Shown: in pieces, positions 7,714 through 15,987 of the stretch | How positions within the stretch are numbered: the stretch's first letter is position 1 | Layout of the letters: each line of letters begins with the position of its first letter | Assembly (NCBI GenBank): GCA_022508245.1 | Contig: JAFLVO010000001.1 | Span: 248,001 to 312,000 of the forward strand | Direction: 5' to 3' | DNA: 64,000 bases | Source of the DNA: Clostridiales bacterium | Lineage (GTDB): Bacteria > Bacillota > Clostridia > Christensenellales > Borkfalkiaceae | Notes under the pieces: model-generated | Told to the model about the DNA's origin: nothing | Seen by the model: the letters and a program-made list of their open reading frames with translations, nothing else | Databases searched by the model: none | Translations under genes and position numbers: made by a program

Positions 7714-9024
7714 TTAGTGCTTTTCGTTAAGGCACTCGATACCGGGAAGGGTCTTGCCCTCGAAAAGCTCCAGTGACGCGCCGCCGCCAGTAGAGATGTG
7801 TGTCATCCTGTCGGCAAACCCAAGCTGCTGAACTGCCGCCGCGCTGTCGCCGCCTCCGATAATGGTGGTGCATTTTCCGTAAACGTCTGCAAGCGCCTGT
7901 GCTACCGCAATAGTGCCCTTTGCCAGAATGGGATTTTCGAATACGCCCATAGGTCCGTTCCAGATAACCGATTTTGCCGAAGCAACTTTGTCTGCATAAA
8001 GCTTTCTCGTCTTTTCGCCGATATCCATACCCATCTTATCAGCGGGCATTTTGTCCGCGGGAACGGTTCCAATCGCAATCTCGGCGTCAATGGGGTCGGG
8101 GAAGTGAGTTGTAACGACCGTATCTACAGGTAAAAGAAGCTCTTTTCCCGACTTTTCAGCCTTTGCAATCATCTCCTTGCAGTAGTCGATTTTATCTTCG
8201 TCGCAAAGAGAGGTACCGATTTCGTAGCCCTTTGCCTTGAGGAAGGTGTAAGCCATGCCGCCGCCGATAATGAGAGTGTCGCATTTTTCCAACAGATTGG
8301 AGATAACGTTGAGCTTATCGGAAACTTTCGCGCCGCCCAAAATTGCAACGAAGGGGCGCTTGGGATTTTCAAGAGTATCAGCCATAACCGAGAGCTCCTT
8401 TTCGATAAGGAATCCGCAGACAGCTGTCTTGATAATGCCGTATTCAACGATAGCGGCGGTGGAGGCGTGTGAGCGGTGAGCCGTGCCAAACGCGTCGTTC
8501 ACGTAGATTTCGGCGTCGTATGCAAGCTCTTTGCAAAAACCCTCGTCCTTTTTCTCTTCTTCCCAGTGGAAGCGGAGGTTTTCCAAGAGCACGGCTTCTC
8601 CCTCTTTAAGCGCACTGCGTTTAGCTTTAGCGTCTGCGCCGATAACGTCGGTTGCAAACGTAACCTTTCCGCCTAAAAGCTCGTTAAGACGCTTCGCCAC
8701 GGGAGCAAGCGTAAGCTTTTTGGGTTCGTCCTTTAATGCTTTTTCGATAATTGCTTCCTTAGTAGTTTCGCCCGCTTCAACCTTTTTTAAGTCCTTTTTA
8801 TTGAGCTTAACCTCGCTTGAAAAGATGGAGTGGGGTTTTCCCATATGTGAGCAAAGCGTAACCTTTGCGCCAGCTTCAAGCAGGTACTTAATTGTAGGCA
8901 ATGCTCCGATAATTCTGTTTTCATCGGTAATTTCTCCGTCTTTCATAGGTACGTTGAAATCGCAGCGCACGAGCACTTTTTTGCCCTTAAGGTCTTTAAG
9001 GTCTTTAACGGACATTTTGTTCAT
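7714..9024 (-). CDS. pgk: Phosphoglycerate kinase
   Basis: Transfers phosphate from 1,3-bisphosphoglycerate to ADP in glycolysis. At 436 residues it is about 35-40 longer than typical bacterial enzymes. The extra length is a lysine- and glutamate-rich insert at about residues 70-110, right after the LCSHMGKP substrate-binding segment. Other marks are VRCDFNVPM near the N terminus, the ADP-site GGAKVSDKL (about residue 229), and the C-terminal GGGDSAAAV. The ATG is preceded by AGGAG. It is the first gene of the pgk-tpiA-gpmI operon and is driven by a near-perfect promoter. gapA is not in this operon. Confidence 0.97.
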   Translation of the reverse strand: MNKMSVKDLKDLKGKKVLVRCDFNVPMKDGEITDENRIIGALPTIKYLLEAGAKVTLCSHMGKPHSIFSSEVKLNKKDLKKVEAGETTKEAIIEKALKDEPKKLTLAPVAKRLNELLGGKVTFATDVIGADAKAKRSALKEGEAVLLENLRFHWEEEKKDEGFCKELAYDAEIYVNDAFGTAHRSHASTAAIVEYGIIKTAVCGFLIEKELSVMADTLENPKRPFVAILGGAKVSDKLNVISNLLEKCDTLIIGGGMAYTFLKAKGYEIGTSLCDEDKIDYCKEMIAKAEKSGKELLLPVDTVVTTHFPDPIDAEIAIGTVPADKMPADKMGMDIGEKTRKLYADKVASAKSVIWNGPMGVFENPILAKGTIAVAQALADVYGKCTTIIGGGDSAAAVQQLGFADRMTHISTGGGASLELFEGKTLPGIECLNEKH

Positions 9025-9064
9025 GAATAACTACTCCTAAAATCAAATAATTTTTTACTTAAAT

Positions 9065-9093
9065 ATTATAAATCTTGTGCAATAAGTTGTCAA
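9065..9093 (-). promoter_or_regulatory. pgk operon promoter
   Basis: Consensus TTGACA (9088-9093) and TATAAT (9065-9070) with a 17-bp spacer on the minus strand. Confidence 0.85.
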
Positions 9094-9102
9094 TAAAATG
9101 AA

Positions 9103-9131
9103 TTGAATTATTTTCTTACTTATGTTATAAT
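9103..9131 (+). promoter_or_regulatory. Divergent promoter facing away from pgk
   Basis: TTGAAT (9103-9108) and TATAAT (9126-9131) with a 17-bp spacer on the plus strand, starting 10 bp from the pgk -35 box. The nearest gene on this strand begins 300 bp on, so a non-coding transcript is suggested. Confidence 0.65.
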
Positions 9132-9137
9132 GCAATG

Positions 9138-9232
9138 CAAGATAAAAGGTAATTTTTAAAATTCGCATAATGTAGCTGAGCTGATTGGCGTCTCGTTTTG
9201 TCTTATATTAAGGGTGTGGACACTCTTTTTGG
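9138..9232 (+). ncRNA. Candidate small RNA, unidentified
   Basis: The stretch runs from the predicted start of the divergent promoter to a short hairpin AGGGTG-TGGA-CACTCT followed by TTTTT (9211-9230). It has no open frame of note and no family was recognised. The remaining gap to 9441 contains a weak hairpin (GGGG at 9231-9234 with CCCC near 9253) and otherwise nothing recognisable. Confidence 0.4.
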
Positions 9233-9441
9233 GGTATAACAAAAATTAATTGCCCCCTATATATGCCTTAAATAACGGGATTTCAGAGAAAATTTCGGAC
9301 AAAAAAAATTGCCTACACTGTTCAGCTTGTAACCGTAGTTTTCAACGCGTTCGTAAATGATTCAGAAGGCGGTAGAAATAAATTGGGAATAAGTTGCTTA
9401 AAATTTTCGCTTTTTTTCGGTAAATATGTTATAATGCGACT

Positions 9442-9813
9442 ATGAAGTGCAAAATCGTACTCTGCGGAGAGGAAAAAACTCAAAATTTTTCTTGTGTCGG
9501 AGAGCTTAATTCTGGTAAAGACAGCTTCTCTCTTACATACGTTTTTAACGGCGACAGCTGTAATTTATCATACGACGGTCAGCTTTTGCGGCACGAAAAA
9601 AGAGGCGAAATTCCCGTCTTAATGGAGTTTGATTTGAATAAAAAGACGCTCTGCAGAATAGGCAGCGGCGAGCTTTTGGGTAAGATTCCCGTATTCACGA
9701 AGAGCTTAAGCGTGCATATGGATTCCAAATCTGTACGCGTTTCCGTTTTTTACGAATTAGACGGAGAAGACAAAAAAATGCAAATTATTGCCGAAAGTAT
9801 TAACGCGCTTTAA
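9442..9813 (+). CDS. DUF1934/YwiB-like beta-barrel protein
   Basis: A 123-residue soluble protein with alternating beta strands, resembling the DUF1934 family (B. subtilis YwiB), whose members have a calycin-like barrel and no settled function. The visible pattern fits: an N-terminal strand followed by SLTYVFNGDSCNLSYDG, a central IPVLMEFD strand, and a C-terminal VSVFYELDGEDKKMQI strand. The -10 box TGTTATAAT ends six bases before the ATG and there is no ribosome binding site, so the mRNA is probably leaderless. It lies 9 bp upstream of the UlaG-like hydrolase and is likely co-transcribed with it and the Rho-like gene. The family call is tentative. Confidence 0.6.
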   Translation: MKCKIVLCGEEKTQNFSCVGELNSGKDSFSLTYVFNGDSCNLSYDGQLLRHEKRGEIPVLMEFDLNKKTLCRIGSGELLGKIPVFTKSLSVHMDSKSVRVSVFYELDGEDKKMQIIAESINAL

Positions 9814-9822
9814 GGGGGCAAA

Positions 9823-10467
9823 ATGAAAATAGAGTATTTGGGTCATTCCTGTTTCAAGCTAACCGATAGCGCAAACGTCTCGGTTGTTTGCGACCCGTTC
9901 TCGGGCGAAATTGGCTATTCAATGCCAGAAATTTCCGCAAATGCGATTACAATTTCGCACCGGCATTTTGACCATGACTGTACAAAAAACGTTGCAGGGA
10001 GCCCCTCAATTTTTGACAAAGCGGGAACTTTTAACGTTCAAGGCGTGCAAATCAGTTCGATTAAGAGCTTCCACGACGACGTGCAAGGCAAAAAGCGCGG
10101 CGAAAATTTAATTTTTAAATTTACAATGGACGGGATAACCGTCTGCCATCTCGGCGATTTGGGCGAAAGCTGTTCGGACAGCTTGATTGAAAAAATTTCG
10201 CCCGTGAACGTCCTTTTAATTCCCGTTGGCGGCAACTATACGATAGACGCCGAAACGGCGAAGGAGTACGTTGAAAAATTAAATCCTCAAATAGTAATTC
10301 CCATGCACTACCGCACGGATGATTGTAAAATAGATATAGAGAAAGTAGATGAATTTTTAAAACTGTTCGACGAATCTTGTATACGCGAAGCGGACTGCCT
10401 TGACCTGTCAAAAGAGCAGTTTAACGATAACAACACAAAAATTACAGTAATCAGGAGAGCAAGATGA
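9823..10467 (+). CDS. UlaG-like metallo-beta-lactamase-fold hydrolase
   Basis: A 214-residue MBL-fold protein related to the UlaG/YtkL group of metal-dependent hydrolases. The N terminus MKIEYLGHSCFKL is the family hallmark. The metal motif reads SHRHFDHD (about residues 45-52), a second histidine lies in SFHDD, an aspartate in CHLGDLG, and a C-terminal metal histidine in IPMHYRTD. The metal site therefore looks intact, in contrast to the second MBL protein of this window at 40461. The substrate is unknown. The next gene overlaps by ATGA, which indicates translational coupling with the Rho-like protein. Confidence 0.88.
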   Translation: MKIEYLGHSCFKLTDSANVSVVCDPFSGEIGYSMPEISANAITISHRHFDHDCTKNVAGSPSIFDKAGTFNVQGVQISSIKSFHDDVQGKKRGENLIFKFTMDGITVCHLGDLGESCSDSLIEKISPVNVLLIPVGGNYTIDAETAKEYVEKLNPQIVIPMHYRTDDCKIDIEKVDEFLKLFDESCIREADCLDLSKEQFNDNNTKITVIRRAR

Positions 10468-11798
10468 GTGATAAAATTCTCGCCGATCTAAGGGCGAGAC
10501 TCAATAAACTCAATATTTACGAAATGCGCCAGATAGCGCGCCATTTCGGCGTGAGTAAGCCCGCAGGGACTAAAAAAGAACAGCTCATTTATGAAGTTTT
10601 GGAAATTGCGCAGGCAAAGGCTTCTCCCAAAGCGCCCTCAAAGGTGGGAGCTCCGCCAAAATCGCAGTCGTACGATCAGGAGCTTGTCGCAGATATAGAA
10701 ACTTGCAGAAACTATTATCTTCAGATTGGCGACAGCTTATCCTTCGACCGCCCGCGCGGGCATATTTTGACTGTCAGCGACGGCGCAAGCGAAAAAAGAA
10801 ATCTCAAACAGGTGACGGGTATTTTAGATAAGACAGAATTTTTCGTTCTGCGGGATAACGGTTTTTCCAATCCCTACGGCGTGTTTGTTCACGACTCTTA
10901 CGTCAACAGATACGGCTTGAAGTACGGCGATATGGTCTGCGGAATAGCGCAGCGCAATGGGGAGAACGAGGGCTACGGTTTAACCGACGTCATATCCGTC
11001 AACGGAAAACAGCCTTCGCAAAACAGAAAAGATTTTACCTCTTTCACAAGGATATACCCCGAAAAGCGTGTTAAAGTCGAGCACTCGGGCAATACTGCTT
11101 GCAGAATAATAGATTTGTGCGCTCCGTTGGCACTCGGTCAAAGAGCGTTCATCACGGGGCTCGCAAATTCGGGAAAAAGCACTGTACTTAAACACCTTAT
11201 TCAAGGCATAAAAAACAACGAGCCTGAAATTATTACAATTACTCTGCTCGTTGGTGCACGCCCCGAGGAGGTTACCGATTTTAGGCGCACTCTCGGCGAA
11301 GAGAACTTGTTTTATACAACCTTCGATATGCCCGACGAGGAACACGTTCAGGCGGTTCGCCTCGTCTCGGCTTACGCAAAAAGGCTGTGCGAAAGCGGAA
11401 ATAACATCGTGCTTGCGATAGACGGCTTGGGCAATTTCGTCCGGGCGCTTAAATTTGACAGGGTCGAGGAGCTTAAAAAGCTGCTTTTCAGTGCATGCAA
11501 CGCAGAGGAGGGACCCTCGCTCACGATAATTGCCGTTTTAGAGAGCGAAGAGAGCGTGTTCGGCGGTGTGTCCGCTCTTGCCGATATGTGCGTAGAGCTT
11601 TCTGGCGAGCTTTCCAAGGATAGAATTTTCCCCGCAATAAATATAAGGGGCTGCTATGCGGACAGAGCGGAAACCTTGCTTGATGATAAAGAATTAAAAT
11701 TAGTGTCCCGTCTGCGTTCGCTTCCAAATACCCAAGCAATAGAACTTTTTAAGCAAACTTCTCAAAACAGCGAACTTGCGGGTAAACTTCTAAAATAA
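10464..11798 (+). CDS. Divergent Rho-like ATPase, probably not a working Rho helicase
   Basis: A 444-residue protein with the whole Rho architecture: N-terminal SAP-like helix domain (about 15-50), a proline- and lysine-rich linker, a cold-shock-like RNA-binding domain (about 85-180) and a RecA-like ATPase. The P-loop is GLANSGKST (about 233-241) instead of the usual APPKAGKT. Walker B keeps its aspartate (VLAIDGLG), and the arginine-finger region (DRIFPAI...DRAETLL) is kept. Key parts are altered. The catalytic segment DERPEEVT is GARPEEVT. The Q-loop segment between Walker B and the FSACN strand is about 20 residues shorter. The R-loop KGTGN is ALADM. Canonical Rho therefore cannot be assumed; it may be an RNA-binding regulator. 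It overlaps the upstream hydrolase by 4 nt and lies 2 bp from obgE. Confidence 0.85.
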   Translation: MSDKILADLRARLNKLNIYEMRQIARHFGVSKPAGTKKEQLIYEVLEIAQAKASPKAPSKVGAPPKSQSYDQELVADIETCRNYYLQIGDSLSFDRPRGHILTVSDGASEKRNLKQVTGILDKTEFFVLRDNGFSNPYGVFVHDSYVNRYGLKYGDMVCGIAQRNGENEGYGLTDVISVNGKQPSQNRKDFTSFTRIYPEKRVKVEHSGNTACRIIDLCAPLALGQRAFITGLANSGKSTVLKHLIQGIKNNEPEIITITLLVGARPEEVTDFRRTLGEENLFYTTFDMPDEEHVQAVRLVSAYAKRLCESGNNIVLAIDGLGNFVRALKFDRVEELKKLLFSACNAEEGPSLTIIAVLESEESVFGGVSALADMCVELSGELSKDRIFPAINIRGCYADRAETLLDDKELKLVSRLRSLPNTQAIELFKQTSQNSELAGKLLK

Positions 11799-11800
11799 TT

Positions 11801-13081
11801 ATGGCTGACAAAAATTTATTTACCGACAAGGTAAAAATTACAATTAAATCGGGCGACGGCGGCGACGGGATGAATTCATTCAAGTCGTTCAAGGGCAAGC
11901 CCGCCTGCGGACCGGACGGCGGCGACGGCGGGAACGGAGGTAACATCTATATCCGCGCTGACGCGGGTATGGGTGATTTGCTTGCGTTCAGGTACAAGAC
12001 CAAATACGTTGCTGGCGACGGCGAAAGAGGCGGTTCAAACAAGTGCTTTGGAAAAAGCGGCGAGGACGTCATAATAAAGGTTCCGCTCGGTACGGTAGTC
12101 AAAGATTTTGAAACAGACACGGTAATAGCCGATATGTTCGAGGCGGGCGAGCAAAAGCTTATTGCCGAAGGCGGCAGGGGCGGTAAGGGCAACGTCAGGT
12201 TTACCACTTCGAGAAGACACGCTCCCAACTTTGCCCAAAAGGGCGAAAAGACTCAGCCGCACGTTCTTGTTTTAGAGCTCAAAGTTATTGCGGATGTCGG
12301 GCTGATAGGCTTTCCGAACGTGGGCAAGTCCACGACACTTTCCAAAATTTCGGCGGCAAAGCCCAAGATTGCCGACTATCATTTCACAACCCTTTCCCCC
12401 AATTTGGGCGTAGTTTCCTATTACGACAACTCGTTCGTTGCGGCGGATATACCGGGACTTATTGAGGGAGCTGCGAAGGGCGCAGGACTCGGGCACGACT
12501 TTTTAAGGCACATCGAGCGAACGCGTATGCTCGTTCACGTAGTCGACATTTCGGGCACTGAAGGGCGCGACCCTTTGGACGATTTTGTAAAAATAAATGC
12601 CGAACTCAAAGAATACAGCAAAAAGCTTGCCGCACTTCCGCAAATTGTTGCACTGAATAAATGCGACGTTTTCGGCGCGGAAGAGAATATAAAACGCTTT
12701 AAGAAGAAGTACGGCAGAAAGTATAAAATTTACACTCTTTCGGCGGTCGAAGGAAAGGGGCTTGATGAGCTTATTTCGGGTATTTTCGGCATTTTATCGA
12801 CTTTGCCGCCCGTTTCTAGGGTGGAGGCGGACGAGGAGTTTACCTACCGCAAAAGCGGCAATCTGGACTTTGAAATTTACAAAGACGGCGACGTGTTTGT
12901 CGTGGTAGGCTCACTTGTCGATATGCTATGCAGAAACGTAGTTTTGAATGACCCCGACTCGATGGCATATTTCCAAAAGATATTAAGGGAAAAACGCGTC
13001 ATAAACAAATTGCAGGAAATGGGCATGAAAGAGGGCGATACCGTATCTATCGGCGACGTGGAGTTTGAATACGTGCCTTAA
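11801..13081 (+). CDS. obgE: GTPase ObgE/CgtA
   Basis: An essential ribosome-associated GTPase acting in 50S assembly and the stringent response, and in B. subtilis also in stress signalling and sporulation. The 426 residues show the glycine-rich Obg fold (about 1-160, with KPACGPDGGDGGNGG), the G domain with G1 GFPNVGKST (about 169-177), G3 DIPGLIEGA and G4 NKCD, and a C-terminal OCT domain (about 355-426) containing the KSGNLDFEIYKDGDVFVV segment. It follows the Rho-like gene by only 2 bp. In many Clostridia obgE is followed by yhbY and nadD, as it is here. Confidence 0.97.
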   Translation: MADKNLFTDKVKITIKSGDGGDGMNSFKSFKGKPACGPDGGDGGNGGNIYIRADAGMGDLLAFRYKTKYVAGDGERGGSNKCFGKSGEDVIIKVPLGTVVKDFETDTVIADMFEAGEQKLIAEGGRGGKGNVRFTTSRRHAPNFAQKGEKTQPHVLVLELKVIADVGLIGFPNVGKSTTLSKISAAKPKIADYHFTTLSPNLGVVSYYDNSFVAADIPGLIEGAAKGAGLGHDFLRHIERTRMLVHVVDISGTEGRDPLDDFVKINAELKEYSKKLAALPQIVALNKCDVFGAEENIKRFKKKYGRKYKIYTLSAVEGKGLDELISGIFGILSTLPPVSRVEADEEFTYRKSGNLDFEIYKDGDVFVVVGSLVDMLCRNVVLNDPDSMAYFQKILREKRVINKLQEMGMKEGDTVSIGDVEFEYVP

Positions 13082-13130
13082 AATTTACGAAAAATAAAAG
13101 CCCCGCAAAGAGCGGAGCAACGGAGTAAAA

Positions 13131-13424
13131 ATGTTAACGTCAAAACAGCGCAGCAAACTAAAAGGCTTGGCGGCAAATCTGTCGCCTATAGGTCAGGTCG
13201 GTAAAGAGGGGATTGGAGAAAATATGCTTGCAAGCTTTTCCGACTGCCTTGAAAAGCGCGAACTTATCAAAATAAATATCCTTGAAAATGCCGACGGCGT
13301 TCCGCAGGAAATAGGCAGAGAGCTTGCCGAAAGGCTTGGTGCCGAGTGCGTGATAGTTATAGGCAGAAAGGCAGTTTTATACAGAAAATCCAACCGCAAG
13401 GATATTGACCATATTTTAATTTAA
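13131..13424 (+). CDS. yhbY: YhbY-family RNA-binding protein (CRM domain)
   Basis: A 97-residue single CRM domain, a KH-like RNA-binding fold associated with pre-50S ribosomal particles. It begins with the typical LTSKQRSKLKGLAANLSPIGQVGKEG, whose GxxG-like loop is the RNA-binding element, and ends with the family pattern VIGRKAVLYRKS. A small hairpin (GCCCCGC-AAAGA-GCGGAGC, about 13100-13118) lies in the 49-bp gap after obgE. The 3' end overlaps the convergent membrane-protein gene by 9 bp. Confidence 0.92.
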   Translation: MLTSKQRSKLKGLAANLSPIGQVGKEGIGENMLASFSDCLEKRELIKINILENADGVPQEIGRELAERLGAECVIVIGRKAVLYRKSNRKDIDHILI

Positions 13425-14153
13425 GACAAGTGCGCACGCGGCAAGTATAAGCATCAGCCCACCGCTCACAATATAGTATATGGGGAAGAACGTAAAGTAG
13501 CTCAATAAAAGCAGCGCAAGCCCCGACCAGAACAGCGGAGCGCAAAGCTTTCTTGAAAATCTTGCGCGTATTCTTTTAAAAATATTTGCTCGTTTTTGGT
13601 CCTCGTAAATATACTTTTCGGGAAGCAGGTCCTTGCTCTTTAGTAGCTCGTAAACTTCCTCGATTGTTATTATTTTTATGCCGAAATTTTCAGCTAAAAC
13701 ATAGGCGTCGGGTGCGGTTTTAACGCAATAAATTGCTTTATCACCATGCACGTCTTCTTTAATAATCTGTGCAATATCGTCCTCGGATAAATTTTGCATT
13801 TTGAAGTTAAAAAAGTAGGATACACCCCCACATATAACCCGTTTACCGCTAATTTCCGCATTTTCAAAGCATTTTAAAAATAAGTTTTTTACGTAGGCGT
13901 CGGAAGATAAAGTAAGGTGCAGCGCAAGCAGTTTTTTCTGCTTTTCGTCGTGGGATATTAAAAACGATTTGCTCTGCCTTGTGCTTATGTAGATAAATGC
14001 GAGCGTTCCGAACAAAAGGGCGGCAACTATGCCGAAGATAAGCCCGATAGCGGGACTTTTCGTGTAAAAGCGTATAGCGGTAAAAAACAGCAAAAAGGCG
14101 CAAACAGCGGCAAACAGAGTGTCTAAAATCAAGGGCAAATTTATTCTTTTCAT
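13416..14153 (-). CDS. Membrane protein of unknown function
   Basis: About 245 residues, with two membrane segments near the N terminus (about 10-30 and 34-57), a soluble middle region of about 130 residues, and two further hydrophobic segments at the C terminus (about 205-245). The middle contains a positively charged beta-alpha region and the stretch AIYCVKTAPDAYVLAENFGI followed by KIITIEEVYELLKSK, which suggests a small alpha/beta domain; no family was recognised. The ATG at 14153 is preferred over an in-frame TTG two codons upstream. The gene is convergent with yhbY, overlapping it by 9 bp, and divergent from nadD-yqeK. Confidence 0.75.
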   Translation of the reverse strand: MKRINLPLILDTLFAAVCAFLLFFTAIRFYTKSPAIGLIFGIVAALLFGTLAFIYISTRQSKSFLISHDEKQKKLLALHLTLSSDAYVKNLFLKCFENAEISGKRVICGGVSYFFNFKMQNLSEDDIAQIIKEDVHGDKAIYCVKTAPDAYVLAENFGIKIITIEEVYELLKSKDLLPEKYIYEDQKRANIFKRIRARFSRKLCAPLFWSGLALLLLSYFTFFPIYYIVSGGLMLILAACALVLN

Positions 14154-14189
14154 ACTCAAATTATTGACTTTAAACGGTATTTTTAATCA

Positions 14190-15323
14190 ATGAAAATTGC
14201 AATTTACGGCGGTTCATTCAACCCTGTCCATAACGAGCATATAAACATAGTCCGCGCGGCGAAAAGTAGCCTCGGGCTTGACAGAATAATTGTAATTCCA
14301 ACCTTTATCTCTCCCCATAAAAAGGGAGTTTTATGCGCCCGCGCCCGCGACAGATTGCAGATGTGCCGCTTTGCGTTCAAGGATATAGAAGGGGTTGAAG
14401 TTTCCGACTACGAAATAAAACGCGGCGGCGTCAGCTATTCATACGTAACTTGCCGCCACTTCAAAAAGCTGTACCCCGACGACGAGCTTTATTTTATTAT
14501 CGGCGCGGATATGCTCGAGAGCTTCCACCTTTGGCGTGAGCCCGAAGAAGTTTTAAAGTGTGTAACCTTGGCTGTCTGTGCAAGGGAGAGCGGGGAAACG
14601 CTTAAAAAGTATATCAAAGCCTTCAATTCCCGTTTCAAAAAAGAAATCGTAGAAATTAACTATGTCGGTGCGGCTGTAAGCTCGACTAAAATCAGGGCAA
14701 TGGCAGCGCTCGGAGAAGATATTTCAAAATTTGTCCCAAACAGCGTTAAACGCCACATAGTAGGGGGGCAACTGTATTCTTTGCCCCACATTACGGATGT
14801 GAAAAAGCTAATTTCAGATGACAGATGGCAGCACACAGTGCGCGTAGCTGAATTGGCTGCCTCGCGCTGTGCCTCGCTTGGAATTTACGAAGAGGACGCA
14901 CTAATTGCCTCCGCCTTGCACGACTGTGCAAAGTACCTGGGAAGTGATGCAGACGAGCTTAAAGGATTCGATTGCCCTGAAAATGTGCCGTCGCCGGTTT
15001 TACACCAGTTCAGCGGGGCGTACGTTGCCGAACACACCTTCGGCATAAAGGATAACAATATTTTAAACGCCATACGCTATCACACAAGCGGTCGGGAAAA
15101 TATGTCTAACCTTGAAAAGTTAATTTTTCTTTCCGATTTACTTGAAGAGGGGCGGGATTTCGAGGGCGTAGACGAGCTTAGAAAGCTCTTTTATAAAGAC
15201 ATAAATATCTGTCTTTTGACAGCACTTAAACATCAGTTAGATTATCTCGAAAGTACGGGCAAGCCTGTCTATACGCTTACGCGCCGTGCTTACGGGTATA
15301 TGAAGGAGAATTATGACAAGTAA
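14190..15323 (+). CDS. nadD: Fused nicotinate-nucleotide adenylyltransferase / YqeK HD hydrolase
   Basis: A 377-residue two-domain protein. Residues 1 to about 190 are NadD, which makes deamido-NAD from nicotinate mononucleotide and ATP, with the nucleotidyltransferase start IYGGSFNPVHNEH and the C-terminal VSSTKIRAM motif. The usual HxGH signature reads HNEH here. Residues from about 200 to 377 are a YqeK-type HD domain (H-T-V-R-V-A, ALHDCAKYL, YHTSGRENMSNLEKLIFLSD), a family that hydrolyses diadenosine tetraphosphate. In B. subtilis nadD and yqeK are separate neighbouring genes, followed by rsfS. The rsfS gene here overlaps by 11 nt, so the order is kept and the first two are joined. Confidence 0.93.
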   Translation: MKIAIYGGSFNPVHNEHINIVRAAKSSLGLDRIIVIPTFISPHKKGVLCARARDRLQMCRFAFKDIEGVEVSDYEIKRGGVSYSYVTCRHFKKLYPDDELYFIIGADMLESFHLWREPEEVLKCVTLAVCARESGETLKKYIKAFNSRFKKEIVEINYVGAAVSSTKIRAMAALGEDISKFVPNSVKRHIVGGQLYSLPHITDVKKLISDDRWQHTVRVAELAASRCASLGIYEEDALIASALHDCAKYLGSDADELKGFDCPENVPSPVLHQFSGAYVAEHTFGIKDNNILNAIRYHTSGRENMSNLEKLIFLSDLLEEGRDFEGVDELRKLFYKDINICLLTALKHQLDYLESTGKPVYTLTRRAYGYMKENYDK

Positions 15324-15663
15324 AGAAAAAACACTGCTAATTTGTAACTTTTTATCTTCCAAAAAGGCAAAAGGTATAGTCTATCTCGGCGTTGAAAGCA
15401 AGACGAGTCTTTGTGATTATTTCGTAATTGCGGGAGGCTCGTCCAAAACTCACGTAAAGTCGCTTGCCGAAAATCTCGACGAGAAGCTTGAAAAGGAGTA
15501 CGGCATTATTCCCAAGCGCAAAGACGGAATAAGAGAGGGCAGATGGGCTGTCCTCGATTATTCAGACGTAATCGTGCATATCTTCGGCGACGAGGAACGC
15601 GACTTTTACAGTTTGGAGCGCCTTTGGGAAGACGGCGAAAATCTCGTACATTACGAAGACTAA
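15313..15663 (+). CDS. rsfS: Ribosomal silencing factor RsfS
   Basis: A 116-residue RsfS/Iojap protein that binds ribosomal protein uL14 and blocks joining of the subunits when nutrients are low. The conserved core is visible: GIVYLGVESKTSLCDYFVIAGGSS, HVKSLAENLDEKL, GRWAVLDYSDVIVHIF and ERDFYSLERLW. The start codon lies inside the end of nadD-yqeK (11-nt overlap), which implies coupled translation. Confidence 0.97.
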   Translation: MTSKEKTLLICNFLSSKKAKGIVYLGVESKTSLCDYFVIAGGSSKTHVKSLAENLDEKLEKEYGIIPKRKDGIREGRWAVLDYSDVIVHIFGDEERDFYSLERLWEDGENLVHYED

Positions 15664-15685
15664 AATATATAATTATAAAGAAAAC

Positions 15686-15711
15686 GCCGCCGCGCAGTTT
15701 TGCGCGGCGGC
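15686..15711. terminator. Hairpin between rsfS and a convergent small gene
   Basis: A 10-bp GC-only stem GCCGCCGCGC / GCGCGGCGGC with a 6-nt loop. It has a short T-run on the minus strand and a weaker AT tail on the plus strand, and probably serves both convergent genes. Confidence 0.75.
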
Positions 15712-15718
15712 TTAAATA

Positions 15719-15934
15719 TTACTTAAATTCTATCTCTTTGGGGTTGGAATAAGATTTTTTCGTGCGTTTTTTTTCGACTATGTAATAGACCGGCTCGGGT
15801 TTCGGAGTCGGTTTTTCTTGCGTTTCGGGGGGCTTTTTTAAAGAGCTTGCGCCGATAAAGGCAAGTTTTACGACGTGCACGAGAATAAAACAGAATAAAA
15901 AAGTCAAAAACAAATACAAAATCCCTATAAACAT
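15719..15934 (-). CDS. Small single-pass membrane protein, unknown function
   Basis: A 71-residue frame with one N-terminal membrane segment (about residues 3-27), then a proline-rich linker (KPPETQEKPTPKPEP) and a basic tail ending YYIVEKKRTKKSYSNPKEIEFK. The mix of a clean membrane helix and a low-complexity charged tail, and the hairpin directly after its stop, support a real gene. The ribosome binding site is weak. No function can be given. Confidence 0.6.
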   Translation of the reverse strand: MFIGILYLFLTFLFCFILVHVVKLAFIGASSLKKPPETQEKPTPKPEPVYYIVEKKRTKKSYSNPKEIEFK

Positions 15935-15987
15935 ACTTACATTTTAGTCTGATTTAAAGCGTAAAAAATGCAAGAATAACAAGGTTT

